A stretch of DNA of 61,437 bases from Patescibacteria group bacterium (GCA_023381015.1 JAMCTE010000034.1:1-61437); one strand, 5' to 3'; counted from the first letter of the stretch, positions 1 to 7,335 are shown. Notes: generated by a model not told the origin, from the sequence alone. Numbers and translations are program-made.

Positions 1-125
1 CATCTGTTTAATAAATTTTTATATATTTCTAAAGGTTCTTGTGGAGAGGTTAGATCGATGATTCATCTTGGTTTTGAATTAAAATATATCAACGAAGAAA
101 GTTACAAAAATTTATTAAACAGATG
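1..125. repeat. 20-bp perfect inverted repeat at the window start
   Basis: Bases 1-20 are the exact reverse complement of 106-125, separated by 85 bases. Both arms lie in the reading frame of the four-helix bundle gene. A perfect 20-bp match is unlikely by chance. It may be a true stem in the DNA or a fold-back created at a contig end. Confidence 0.7.
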
Positions 126-171
126 CTTGGAAATTTCAAAAATGTTATCTGGATTAATTAAAACTTTATAA
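1..171 (+). CDS. Four-helix bundle protein (23S rRNA IVP family), C-terminal part
   Basis: The reading frame is open from the window edge to a TAA at 169-171. It carries the family signature KGSCGEVRSM near residues 11-20 and ends in CLEISKMLSGLIKTL, the usual C-terminus of the small four-helix bundle proteins related to the 23S rRNA intervening-sequence protein. The N-terminal half lies outside the window. Family members are small, widely scattered and of unknown function, and often move between genomes. The gene converges on the TrpR-like gene, 20 nt away. The first 20 bases repeat in inverse orientation inside the gene, so the extreme 5' end could be an assembly fold-back. Confidence 0.75.
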   Translation, partial: HLFNKFLYISKGSCGEVRSMIHLGFELKYINEESYKNLLNRCLEISKMLSGLIKTL

Positions 172-191
172 ACTTTCTAACTTTAGGAACT

Positions 192-485
192 TTATGAACT
201 GGTTAATACTTTATCGTAACCGCCACAGCCTCGAAACAGCCAATGAGCAGTACGAGTCACAGTCGTTGTTGACACTTTTAACTCCCTAGCAATTTTTTTA
301 TATGACCAACCTTTTTTAAGAAGTCTAGCCATTTCCAATCGATTAGCAAATTCTTCAAACTCTTTGATAGTCAAAAGGTCTCTCAAGAAATTTGCCACCT
401 CTTGTTCTGTTTTTAATTTCAAAAATGCTTTTGCTAAAAACTTTTCCTTGTTGTTTTTCGGCCTGTATGACTGAAAGTTGTTCAT
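192..485 (-). CDS. TrpR/YerC-YecD family transcriptional regulator
   Basis: This 97-residue helical protein has the TrpR-like DNA-binding pattern. FLRDLLTIKEFEEFANRLEM (about residues 34-53) is followed by a helix-turn-helix, KKGWSYKKIARELKVSTTTV (about 57-76). Length and motifs fit the YerC/YecD branch of the Trp repressor superfamily, whose ligand is mostly unknown. It is transcribed divergently from the HAL operon across a 303-bp gap with A/T-rich inverted repeats, so it is a natural candidate regulator of that operon. That link is inference. The C-terminus is cysteine- and glycine-containing (FRGCGGYDK), which is common in this branch. Confidence 0.85.
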   Translation of the reverse strand: MNNFQSYRPKNNKEKFLAKAFLKLKTEQEVANFLRDLLTIKEFEEFANRLEMARLLKKGWSYKKIARELKVSTTTVTRTAHWLFRGCGGYDKVLTSS

Positions 486-525
486 ACTTTATTATATTAA
501 TATATTGCAATGAAATAAAACCCTC

Positions 526-554
526 TTGACATTGCATCGGTCATATATTATCAT
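526..554 (+). promoter_or_regulatory. Candidate promoter towards the HAL operon
   Basis: TTGACA at 526-531 is followed 17 bases later by TATCAT at 549-554. An alternative -10, TATTAT (546-551), has shorter spacing. The -10 directly abuts and overlaps the 553-570 inverted repeat, as expected for a repressed promoter. No experimental start site is known. Confidence 0.45.
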
Positions 555-570
555 ATTAACACGTTAATAT
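553..570. promoter_or_regulatory. Inverted repeat, possible operator
   Basis: ATATTAAC-ac-GTTAATAT gives two perfect 8-bp arms with a 2-bp centre, the size and symmetry of a dimeric helix-turn-helix operator. It lies between the TrpR-like regulator and the HAL operon and overlaps a possible -10 box. A second inverted repeat, TACTTTA-6 nt-TAAAGTA, lies at 579-598. Assignment to the neighbouring regulator is inference. Confidence 0.45.
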
Positions 571-646
571 AAATAGCGTACTTTATTTAATTAAAGTAAA
601 CAAAAACTTATGAAAAAAATAAAATCACAAGTTTCATTGCATCATA

Positions 647-762
647 CCCTGCCGCAGGCGGGGTCGCCTTTTATGTAATTGATAATTAAAAATATTTGAT
701 TACTCTACCCCGCCTATGCCGGCGGGTTTTTCTTTGCCCGCCGAAGTTTAAACGAAGGCGGG
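647..762. repeat. Three GC-rich hairpins between promoter and HAL gene
   Basis: Three hairpins stand in an A/T-rich leader. CCCTGCC/GGCGGGG is at 647-663. CCCGCC/GGCGGG at 709-726 is followed by TTTTTCTTT. CCCGCC/GGCGGG at 737-762 is followed by TTTTATT. The second and third look like rho-independent terminators on the plus strand. The third matches the repeat nested in the glmS ribozyme at 28718-28743 (CCCGCC, 14-nt loop ending ACGAA, GGCGGG), so it belongs to an interspersed family. They could end or attenuate transcription before HAL. Confidence 0.6.
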
Positions 763-788
763 TTTTATTACAAATTTTCAAAAAATTT

Positions 789-2354
789 ATGAAACAAATA
801 AGTCAGGTAACGATCACGGGTGGCGGTTTAACGGTTGAGCAAATTAAAGCTGTCGCTCGGGATTATATTACAGTTGAAATCGGCAAAGAAGCTGCCGACA
901 AATGTAAGCGTGGTTATGACATTTTGCTGAAAAAAATCAATCAAAAAGAAAAAATCTACGGAGTCACCACCGGATTCGGGGAATTTTCTCAGGTATTTAT
1001 CGATCCGGAAAAAGCCGCCCAACTACAGTTGAATCTCATAAGATCACACAGCACCGGCGTCGGCGACCCAGCTAAAGAAGATGCTGTCCGTGCCACCATG
1101 CTCTGTCGAGCTAATTACTTGGCGTCGGGAATGTCGGGAGGCCGGCCGATTCTTCTGCAAACGCTAGTCGAGATGTTAAACAAAAAAATCACTCCCTTGG
1201 TCCTCGAACAAGGATCGGTTGGATCAAGCGGCGACCTGGCGCCTCTTGCCATGATGACTTTACCGATGATTGGCGAAGGCGAAGCTTTTTTTCAAGGAAA
1301 AAGAATGCCGGGGAAAAAAGCCATGAAAAAAGCCGGAATTCCTCTCGTCAAACTTCAGGCCAAAGAAGGACTCGCCCTTATCAACGGCGATACTTTTATG
1401 GCTGGACTCGGCAGTCTTGAACTCTACGACGCGCTTCAATTAGCAAAAGTTTCGGAAATCTCCTGTGCGATGACGATGGAGGCGATCGAAGTCGTTCTCC
1501 AGGCCATGGACGAAAAAATTGCCAAAGCCAGGAAATTTTCCGGGCAGGTAATTGCTGCTAGAAATCTGAGGAAGCTAATGAACAAAAGCGAAATTTTGGC
1601 AGGACCTCCGCAACGAGTTCAAGACGCTTATTCGATCCGCTGCGCTCCTGTGATTTTAGGAGCCAGCCGCGAAGCGCTTCTCTGGATCAAACGTCAATTC
1701 GAGACCGAAATAAATGCTGCTCAAGATAATCCTCTGGTTTTTCTGGAAACAAAAGAAGTGTTGTCGGGCGGAAATTTTCACGGCCAACCGATCGCCATGC
1801 CTTTGGAGACTATGGCCCAGGCGATCCAGGAATACGCCAATAGTTCGGAAATAAGGCAAGAGCGGATGAACAATCCTTATTACAGCAAAATCTTGCCGGC
1901 ATTTTTGATCGAATCAGGCGGTCTAAACTCTGGATTTATGATGCCTCAATATGCGTCAGCCGCACTCGTTAACGAGAATAAAATTCTCTGTTACCCGGGA
2001 ATCGTCGACTCTATCCCCGTCTCCGCCGGACAAGAGGATGACTGTTCGATGGGCACCAACGCCGCCTTAAAAATCCAACGAATCATCCGCAACACCAGAT
2101 ACGTAATAGCGATTGAATTGATGCTGGGTTGCCAAGCTCTTGATTTCAAAAAAGGCAAGAAACCAGGAAAAGGGATCAAAACCGCTTATGACCTGATAAG
2201 ACAAGAAATTCCCTATATTAAACAAGACGTTGTCCTGTACAAAAACGTGGAAAAGATTTTCCAGTTGATTAAAAGTGAAAGATTGGTTCAGGAGGTCGAA
2301 GAAAAGATCGGAAGACTCGAAGAACCAAAAGATCTGAAAAGATCCTATGAATAA
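789..2354 (+). CDS. Histidine ammonia-lyase-like MIO enzyme
   Basis: The 521-residue length and sequence fit aromatic amino acid ammonia-lyases, which eliminate ammonia through a self-made MIO group. The catalytic Tyr loop YGVTTGFG is at residues 57-64 and the MIO segment GSVGSSGDLAPLA starts at 142. YSIRC is at 281-285 and QED at 415-417. The SH pair at 86-87 and QED are HAL-like rather than PAL-like, so histidine to urocanate is the best guess. The MIO triad is Ser-Ser-Gly instead of the usual Ala-Ser-Gly. An upstream start at 696 would translate the hairpin repeats, so ATG 789 is preferred. No other histidine-degradation gene is in the window. It is the first gene of a four-gene operon and overlaps the next gene by 8 nt. 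Confidence 0.85.
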   Translation: MKQISQVTITGGGLTVEQIKAVARDYITVEIGKEAADKCKRGYDILLKKINQKEKIYGVTTGFGEFSQVFIDPEKAAQLQLNLIRSHSTGVGDPAKEDAVRATMLCRANYLASGMSGGRPILLQTLVEMLNKKITPLVLEQGSVGSSGDLAPLAMMTLPMIGEGEAFFQGKRMPGKKAMKKAGIPLVKLQAKEGLALINGDTFMAGLGSLELYDALQLAKVSEISCAMTMEAIEVVLQAMDEKIAKARKFSGQVIAARNLRKLMNKSEILAGPPQRVQDAYSIRCAPVILGASREALLWIKRQFETEINAAQDNPLVFLETKEVLSGGNFHGQPIAMPLETMAQAIQEYANSSEIRQERMNNPYYSKILPAFLIESGGLNSGFMMPQYASAALVNENKILCYPGIVDSIPVSAGQEDDCSMGTNAALKIQRIIRNTRYVIAIELMLGCQALDFKKGKKPGKGIKTAYDLIRQEIPYIKQDVVLYKNVEKIFQLIKSERLVQEVEEKIGRLEEPKDLKRSYE

Positions 2355-3258
2355 TTTGACCCTTGGCGAATCCAACACTCCTCTCTTCCGCTTTCCATTT
2401 CAGATATAATATCTGAAATGGAAAGCGGAAATCTGGGCCAAAGCCGAATATCAAAACCCGACTGGATCTTTTAAAGACCGAGGAAGCATCGCAGAAATTA
2501 CCGAAGCGTTCAACCAAGGTAAAAAAGGAGTCGTTTGCGCCTCGACCGGTAATATGGCCGCCAGCTTGTCGGCTTATGCAGCAAAAGCCGGGTTGGAATG
2601 TTTTGTTGTCGTTCCCAAAAACACGCCAATAAATAAATTAAAACAAGCAACTGCCTGTGGAGCAAAACTGATTGAACTTGCTGGTAACTACGATCAATGT
2701 GTCAAAGAGGCCAAAAAACTATCGGAAGAAAACAATCTTCTTCTTTGTGGTGACTATGAACTGAGAAGACTTGGCCAAAGAAATTTAGGAAGAGAACTGG
2801 CCGAATCAGGAATAAATTTTGACGCTTTTATTGTTCCTGTTGGAAACGGTACTTTAGGTTGTGCCATTATCGAAGGATTCGTTGAAAAAAACAAATGGCC
2901 AAAATTCGTTGGCATTCAAGGAACAGGTTCTGATCCGATTGCAAAAGCGTGGAAAAACAACTCTCAATCACTTCAATTAATCGAAACGCCAAAAACTATC
3001 GCTTCGGCCATGAAAGTCGGCAGTCCTCTGGACGGAAGTCTTACCTTAAGTTGGGTTCGGGAAACCAATGGCATGATGTTATCTGTTGACGATGAAAAAA
3101 TTACAAAAGCTCAACAACTTCTTGCTCAGAAAGAAGGAATCTTCGTTGAAACATCAGCTGCGGCAACCCTTGCCGGACTTATAAAAATAAACAACAAGAT
3201 TAGATCATTAAAAATTGTCCTAATTCTCACTGGAAGTGGGTTAAAGGAAAATCTTTAA
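2347..3258 (+). pseudogene. Threonine synthase-like PLP enzyme, interrupted by one in-frame TAA
   Basis: One continuous frame starts at ATG 2347, inside the HAL stop region, with LGESNTPLFRF. It meets TAA at 2407-2409 and continues in the same frame as WAKAEYQNPTGSFKDRGS, the PLP-lysine motif. Then come ASTGNMAAS and PVGNGTLG (phosphate and PLP binding) and a C-terminal LTGSGLKENL. The length between NTPL and the lysine motif matches the family, so only a single nonsense codon separates the parts. Downstream re-initiation, for instance at ATG 2554, would lose the catalytic lysine. The alternatives are a pseudogene, a sequence error or readthrough. Family relatives use O-phosphohomoserine or other beta/gamma-substituted amino acids; the exact substrate is unknown. 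The next gene starts after one nucleotide. Confidence 0.75.
2386..2430. repeat. 45-bp perfect palindrome inside the threonine synthase-like gene
   Basis: Two 22-bp arms (2386-2407 and 2409-2430) are exact reverse complements around a single central A at 2408. The stop codon TAA (2407-2409) sits exactly at the centre. There is no T-run after it, so it is not a normal terminator. In RNA it would form a very stable hairpin. A perfect palindrome of this size in a coding region is unusual. It may be natural or an assembly fold-back. Confidence 0.85.
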
Positions 3259-3259
3259 A

Positions 3260-4525
3260 ATGAAAATCGAATCTTTACCTAAATCTAATGATACTGTTTT
3301 GGGTTCATTGCCCAAACTCTTTGTTGTTACAGCAAGAGAGCCAGGTTTAGGTCTTAAATCCTCTACGCTCACTTATAAAGAAGCCGATGCCAGATTTTCA
3401 AATTTATTGGATTCATCCGAATATCGACTAGGAATGCAAGCAGTCGACAGAGTTTTTCAGGCTTTTGATTTTCCTGATATTTATAATGGAAAATTACCTT
3501 ACAGACTAATATTCCCTGCAGATGCCTTCAAGACATACCTAGAAATTTATGTTCCACTTTTTGATCCAGGCTCCGAACCTGTTCCTGCAAAAGACGTCTT
3601 TGTTGTGGAAACACCTGATGGGCAAGGATATCTATCAAGAAGCAGTTTTTGGAGTGCAATAATCGACGGCGTTTCCGCCGTAAGGAATAACCAATCTTTA
3701 ATCCTCGATGGAAAAGTAGTAAATGTCGGCGGCGTCCAACCTTGCTTCAGGAACGAAGTAAAAGATGTACGACCCGGATGGAGGGAACTAGGCTTTTTGC
3801 AGGCCGATATAGAATTAGCCGGTCTTACAGACGAAAAAAGAAATAAGAATTGGTTTGACAAAACCGCGATAACACAACTTGTCAAAGCTTTAGAATCCAT
3901 AAATATTCCACGATCAACCATAAATATTAGAGTCAATAATTTTTTCCAAATATTATATGAAGTATTGGGAGATAAGATTGGATTTTTGGAAAAGGAAATT
4001 TTTGGCTTAGATATCATAAATGAAATGGCACCATCAAAACTTATTGGAAATAACGACGAATTTGTTAATCTTCAAAAATCCGCTCTCGCTCAAATTGATA
4101 TTTGGTTATCTGAAGGAAAATTGTCAGAAAATGCAGAAGCTTTTTTAATTGCTCTTATAAATACAGGCAATTATGACGAACAATTGCTTAAAAACTATTA
4201 TCCAAAAGCATTCGAATCTTTGCAAAATTTAAATAAAATTGTTGAGGATATTCAAAGAGAATCACCTGATCTCAAAATTTCCATTGATCCTTTATCCGTC
4301 AGGGCCGGAACACCCGGTTACGACGGAACAACCATGCAGGCCGACGTCATTTCAAATGATAAAGTTTTTCCTGAACTTGCCGGAGGAGGAGCGTATCAAA
4401 AAGCTGCACAAAAAAGCTGGGAAACTCAATTTGATGAAACTCCGCCCGAAAATTTCTATATGGTCGGTTTTGCCCTTGGTTTGCCTAGACTTAATACTGT
4501 ATTAAATTCTATAAACACAGAATGA
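3260..4525 (+). CDS. HisRS-like class II aminoacyl-tRNA synthetase paralog (catalytic core only)
   Basis: The 421 residues show class II HisRS features. A motif-2-like stretch, CFRNE followed by RELGFLQADIELAG, lies near residues 163-189. LAGGGAY near 372-378 corresponds to the HisRS AGGG region, and GFALGLPRL near 404-412 is motif 3. The protein ends right after motif 3, so the anticodon-binding domain is absent. Such cores occur as HisZ or as enzymes that activate amino acids for non-ribosomal chemistry. No hisG or other his gene is nearby, so HisZ is unlikely. Placed beside an HAL-like enzyme, it may bind or activate histidine or a product of it; this is inference. It overlaps the M20 gene by 4 nt (ATGA). 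Confidence 0.65.
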   Translation: MKIESLPKSNDTVLGSLPKLFVVTAREPGLGLKSSTLTYKEADARFSNLLDSSEYRLGMQAVDRVFQAFDFPDIYNGKLPYRLIFPADAFKTYLEIYVPLFDPGSEPVPAKDVFVVETPDGQGYLSRSSFWSAIIDGVSAVRNNQSLILDGKVVNVGGVQPCFRNEVKDVRPGWRELGFLQADIELAGLTDEKRNKNWFDKTAITQLVKALESINIPRSTINIRVNNFFQILYEVLGDKIGFLEKEIFGLDIINEMAPSKLIGNNDEFVNLQKSALAQIDIWLSEGKLSENAEAFLIALINTGNYDEQLLKNYYPKAFESLQNLNKIVEDIQRESPDLKISIDPLSVRAGTPGYDGTTMQADVISNDKVFPELAGGGAYQKAAQKSWETQFDETPPENFYMVGFALGLPRLNTVLNSINTE

Positions 4526-5595
4526 AGAAAGAATTGATAAATATTACAAAAAAATTAGTTGAATTCCAAACTATTTCATCCAATAAGTCTGAATTACAAA
4601 AATGTTTAGAATATATACAAAATTATTTTATATCAACCAAACTATTTTCAAAAATATTTTATTCTAGCGGCTTTCCTTCCCTTTTCATCTCCAATTCGTC
4701 ATCAAAAAAAATGGATCTAATTTTAAATGGTCATATAGACGTAGTTGATGGAGCCAAAATTCAGTTTAAGCCTTTCATCAAAAACAACCGACTATATGGA
4801 AGAGGAACAATTGACATGAAATCTTCAATAGCAATAATGATGATTATTTTGAAAAATGTTGCACAAAATTCAACAAAAAAAATTGGAGCAATGTTTGTTT
4901 GTGATGAAGAAATATTCGGCGAGAACGGAACTAAATATCTTTTAGATAAAGGGTATAGGTCTAAATTTTCTATAATAACCGAAGAGTCAAATTTTGACAT
5001 TGTTACTAAACAAAAGGGTCAAATAACAATCAAATTTGAAGCAAGGGGGAAATCCGGCCACGGGTCTCAACCATGGACAGGTAAAAATGCTATTGAGAAT
5101 CTAATAAGTTCTTATAAACAATTAAGAAGATCATTTCCGAAAGATCAAAAAAGTAGTTGGGAAAAACCAACAATTAATCTTGGAATAATAAAAGGTGGAA
5201 CAGCAGCAAATGTAATACCAGATGAAGCAGAATTATTTTTAGATATTCGTTATCCGTCAATATCAAAATTGGAAACGGTGCTAAAAAAAATGGATAAAAT
5301 TATAGAAAACCATTCTGTCAGCTACTCTATCTTGTCAAAAACTTTTCCAATGTATTCTGGTGACGTTGACAAATATGTCAAAAAATTAATCACAATCACT
5401 AAAAAAATCAAAAATAAGAAATCGAAATTAAAATGGACCAACTACTGTAGCGATGCCCGATATTTTTCTGAAAAGAATATGCCCGTGATAGAATTTGGAC
5501 CAACTGGTGGTGACTATCACTCTGATAATGAATATGTGGAAATCGATAGCTTAATAAAATATTACGGAATTCTTAAAGAATTTATACTTACTTAA
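4522..5595 (+). CDS. M20 family metallopeptidase (ArgE/DapE/carnosinase-like)
   Basis: The 357 residues contain the M20 zinc-site motifs in order: NGHIDVVDG, GRGTIDMKSS, CDEEIFGENG and EESNFDIVTKQKG. A dimerisation-like segment with GKSGHGSQPWTG follows, and the C-terminal histidine motif GGDYHSDNEY. The family hydrolyses N-acyl amino acids or dipeptides with two metal ions. It is the last gene of the HAL operon and starts inside the stop of the HisRS-like gene, so it is probably co-translated. If the HisRS-like protein makes an amide or peptide, this enzyme could cleave or trim it; that is a hypothesis. The substrate cannot be read from sequence. Confidence 0.85.
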   Translation: MKKELINITKKLVEFQTISSNKSELQKCLEYIQNYFISTKLFSKIFYSSGFPSLFISNSSSKKMDLILNGHIDVVDGAKIQFKPFIKNNRLYGRGTIDMKSSIAIMMIILKNVAQNSTKKIGAMFVCDEEIFGENGTKYLLDKGYRSKFSIITEESNFDIVTKQKGQITIKFEARGKSGHGSQPWTGKNAIENLISSYKQLRRSFPKDQKSSWEKPTINLGIIKGGTAANVIPDEAELFLDIRYPSISKLETVLKKMDKIIENHSVSYSILSKTFPMYSGDVDKYVKKLITITKKIKNKKSKLKWTNYCSDARYFSEKNMPVIEFGPTGGDYHSDNEYVEIDSLIKYYGILKEFILT

Positions 5596-5609
5596 ATAGT
5601 ATAGCCTCG

Positions 5610-5628
5610 TTCCACCCGTAGGGTGGAA
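5610..5628. repeat. TTCCACCC-gta-GGGTGGAA hairpin
   Basis: A perfect 8-bp stem with a 3-nt loop lies just after the M20 gene. The same core, CACCCGTAGGGTG, occurs inside two unrelated genes at 20263-20280 and 39882-39899, so it looks like a short interspersed palindrome. It may also act as a weak transcript end, but no T-run follows. The rest of 5596-5781 shows no gene. Confidence 0.55.
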
Positions 5629-5781
5629 AGCGACAGACTTCGAGAAAAATTTGTTGCTGTAATCTTCTGGAGATACTATTTTGTGTAATCTAGTCCATAG
5701 ACAAAAACAGTCATAAAGTCTATAAAATCCTTAAAGCCGTGATCAGAAACAATAGGAAACCCAATAGTTAACAAATGTTAG

Positions 5782-6039
5782 TTGGAAATACCGATTCATT
5801 CCGCAAACGTTTTATTGGACATATTTCAGATAATGCCAAATCATGTTCATGGAATATCAATCATTAAACGAAAACATTCCGTAGGGGTTTCATTTATGAA
5901 ACCCGAAACGATATTTAAAATTTCAAAATCAAATCATCATATGGGTTTGATGAATCAAACCCTTACATTAGAATTGGCCGTCCGTTATTTTAAATCAAAA
6001 TGTTCATACCAAATCCATAAAATAGATTTTAAGAGATGA
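5782..6039 (+). pseudogene. Remnant of a Y1/REP-associated tyrosine transposase (IS200-like, RAYT)
   Basis: The fragment contains IMPNHVHGI, the HUH metal-binding motif of Y1 transposases, and later VRYFKSKCSYQIHKIDFK, the matching helical segment of the REP-associated branch. The N-terminal part before the HUH motif is absent or scrambled, the middle is degraded, and the catalytic tyrosine region is cut short by a stop. RAYT proteins mobilise or maintain small palindromic repeats, and several such repeats are scattered over this window. The remnant suggests past activity. It is unlikely to be functional. Confidence 0.75.
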
Positions 6040-6069
6040 AGAAAATCCAAAGAAAGGAGGTGATTGATC

Positions 6070-6300
6070 ATGACTGATAAAAATCAAATGCAAAAAGAAA
6101 AAATTTCCGGACAGATGTTAAAATTAAAAGGCAAGACGATTTTTTTCGACGTCTATAAGGCAAAAAACGACAGCAATTATTTGAAAATTACCGAATCCAG
6201 GTTCGATAAGGAAACAAAACAGAGTAAAAGATATTCCATAATTCTATTCAACGATGATATTGAAGAATTTAAAAAGATGTTGAATAGTATTTCTTTATAG
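6070..6300 (+). CDS. Pur/DUF3276 family nucleic-acid-binding protein
   Basis: This 76-residue protein contains TIFFDVYKAKNDSNYLKITES followed by a basic strand and FNDDIEEFKKML. That is the single PUR-like beta-beta-alpha repeat of the DUF3276/PurA-related family, which binds single-stranded DNA or RNA. ATG 6070 is chosen over TTG 6064 because an almost complete anti-Shine-Dalgarno match, AAAGGAGGTGA at 6053-6063, lies at normal distance from it. This is the strongest ribosome-binding site in the window. The tRNA gene on the other strand follows. The cellular role of the family is not known. Confidence 0.7.
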   Translation: MTDKNQMQKEKISGQMLKLKGKTIFFDVYKAKNDSNYLKITESRFDKETKQSKRYSIILFNDDIEEFKKMLNSISL

Positions 6301-6333
6301 ACTTTAGACTCTATGACTTTTACTCTTTTTCTG

Positions 6334-6405
6334 TGTCAACAGCAGGATTCGAACCTGCGACCTAGCGCTTATGAAACGCTTGCTCTGCCGCTGAGCTATG
6401 TTGAC
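6334..6405 (-). tRNA. tRNA with anticodon CAU (Met or Ile2)
   Basis: On the minus strand the sequence folds into a full cloverleaf. The acceptor stem is GTCAACA/TGTTGAC, the D-arm GCTC/GAGC, the anticodon stem AGCGT/GCGCT with loop TTCATAA, and the T-arm CGCAGGTTCGAATCCTGC. Discriminator base is A and CCA is not encoded. G1-C72 pairing argues against an initiator tRNA. Elongator Met and lysidine-modified Ile2 cannot be separated here. Confidence 0.9.
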
Positions 6406-6425
6406 TAACTTTGCCTCAGATATTA

Positions 6426-6436
6426 TATAATATAAC
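6426..6436 (+). promoter_or_regulatory. -10 box(es) of the polysaccharide block
   Basis: TATAAT at 6426-6431 is followed by an overlapping TATAAC at 6431-6436. They lie 13 and 8 nt before ATG 6445, leaving little or no leader and no Shine-Dalgarno sequence. Confidence 0.5.
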
Positions 6437-6444
6437 CTATTGTT

Positions 6445-7335
6445 ATGGCAAAAATAGACCTTTCGATTATCATCGTGTCTTTCAACACGAGAAAGATCAC
6501 CGAGGACTGCCTGAAATCCGTCAACCGCTCTCTCTGGAAGTCAAAAATCAGATACGAAATCGTCGTCGTCGACAACGACTCCCACGACGGCTCCCAGGAA
6601 CTTTTGTTGTCGATGGAAAAAGACAGAAAAAACCACCTCATCTACTACCAAACCGGCGGCAATTTGGGTTTCGGATCGGGAAACAACTTCGGCGTCAAAC
6701 GTTCACACGGCAAATACCTCCTTCTTTTGAACTCGGATACGATCGTCCTTGACCGGTCGATCGAAAAACTGCTTGATTTTTACGTAAAAAACGAAAAAAG
6801 CGTCCATTTCCTTGGAGCAAAACTCCTTAATAAAGACCTGACTCCCCAGCCGTCGGCCTGCCGATTCTTCACGCTTCCTGTTGTTTTTGCCACCCTGCTT
6901 CTTAAGGGAGACTATTGGGGATTGACGAGATTCTCCCCAAATGAGTTCAAAAAAGTCGACTGGGTTTCCGGCGCCTGCATCCTCACCAAAAGAACTTCTT
7001 ACAACAAATTGGGCGGTTTTGACAAAAACATCTTCATGTACATGGAAGAAGTAGATCTGCTGTATCGGGCCAAAAAAATCGGTTTTGAAACATATTTTTA
7101 TCCCAAAGCCCAGGTGATCCACCTCGGCAGCGCTTCCTCAGGGGGAAAAACCTTTCCCATTCTCCAGGTCTACCGCGGTTTCCTTTTCTTTTACAAAAAA
7201 CACTACTCCAAACTGTCGCTTTTCGGATTAAGAGTGATTTTAAAATTTAAGGCGATAATTGCCTATTTTATTGGTAAAATAAAAGGTAATCAATACCTGG
7301 TCAAAACCTATGAACAAGCTTTTCGGATTTCTTAA
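6445..7335 (+). CDS. Glycosyltransferase family 2 (rhamnosyltransferase-like)
   Basis: The 296 residues start with the GT2 nucleotide-binding strand LSIIIVSFNTRKITEDCL and EIVVVDNDSHDGSQE. LLLLNSDTIVLD follows with the metal-binding DxD-like acidic pair, then WVSGACILTKR and a GGFDKNIFMYMEEVDL segment typical of WbbL-like enzymes. It should transfer a sugar from an activated nucleotide to a glycan acceptor on the inner side of the membrane. It opens a six-gene block of surface-glycan genes. Its end overlaps the ligase-like gene by 26 nt. Confidence 0.85.
   Translation: MAKIDLSIIIVSFNTRKITEDCLKSVNRSLWKSKIRYEIVVVDNDSHDGSQELLLSMEKDRKNHLIYYQTGGNLGFGSGNNFGVKRSHGKYLLLLNSDTIVLDRSIEKLLDFYVKNEKSVHFLGAKLLNKDLTPQPSACRFFTLPVVFATLLLKGDYWGLTRFSPNEFKKVDWVSGACILTKRTSYNKLGGFDKNIFMYMEEVDLLYRAKKIGFETYFYPKAQVIHLGSASSGGKTFPILQVYRGFLFFYKKHYSKLSLFGLRVILKFKAIIAYFIGKIKGNQYLVKTYEQAFRIS

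Noticed and set aside
696-788. Longer N-terminus of the HAL-like protein
   Set aside because: It would translate two hairpin repeats and adds basic residues absent from the family. ATG 789 gives a normal length.
2386-2430. Palindrome as an ordinary terminator
   Set aside because: No T-run follows on either strand and it lies inside a reading frame that continues.
3260-4525. HisRS-like gene as the cell's real histidyl-tRNA synthetase
   Set aside because: The anticodon-binding domain is missing and the core motifs are altered, so charging of tRNA-His is unlikely.
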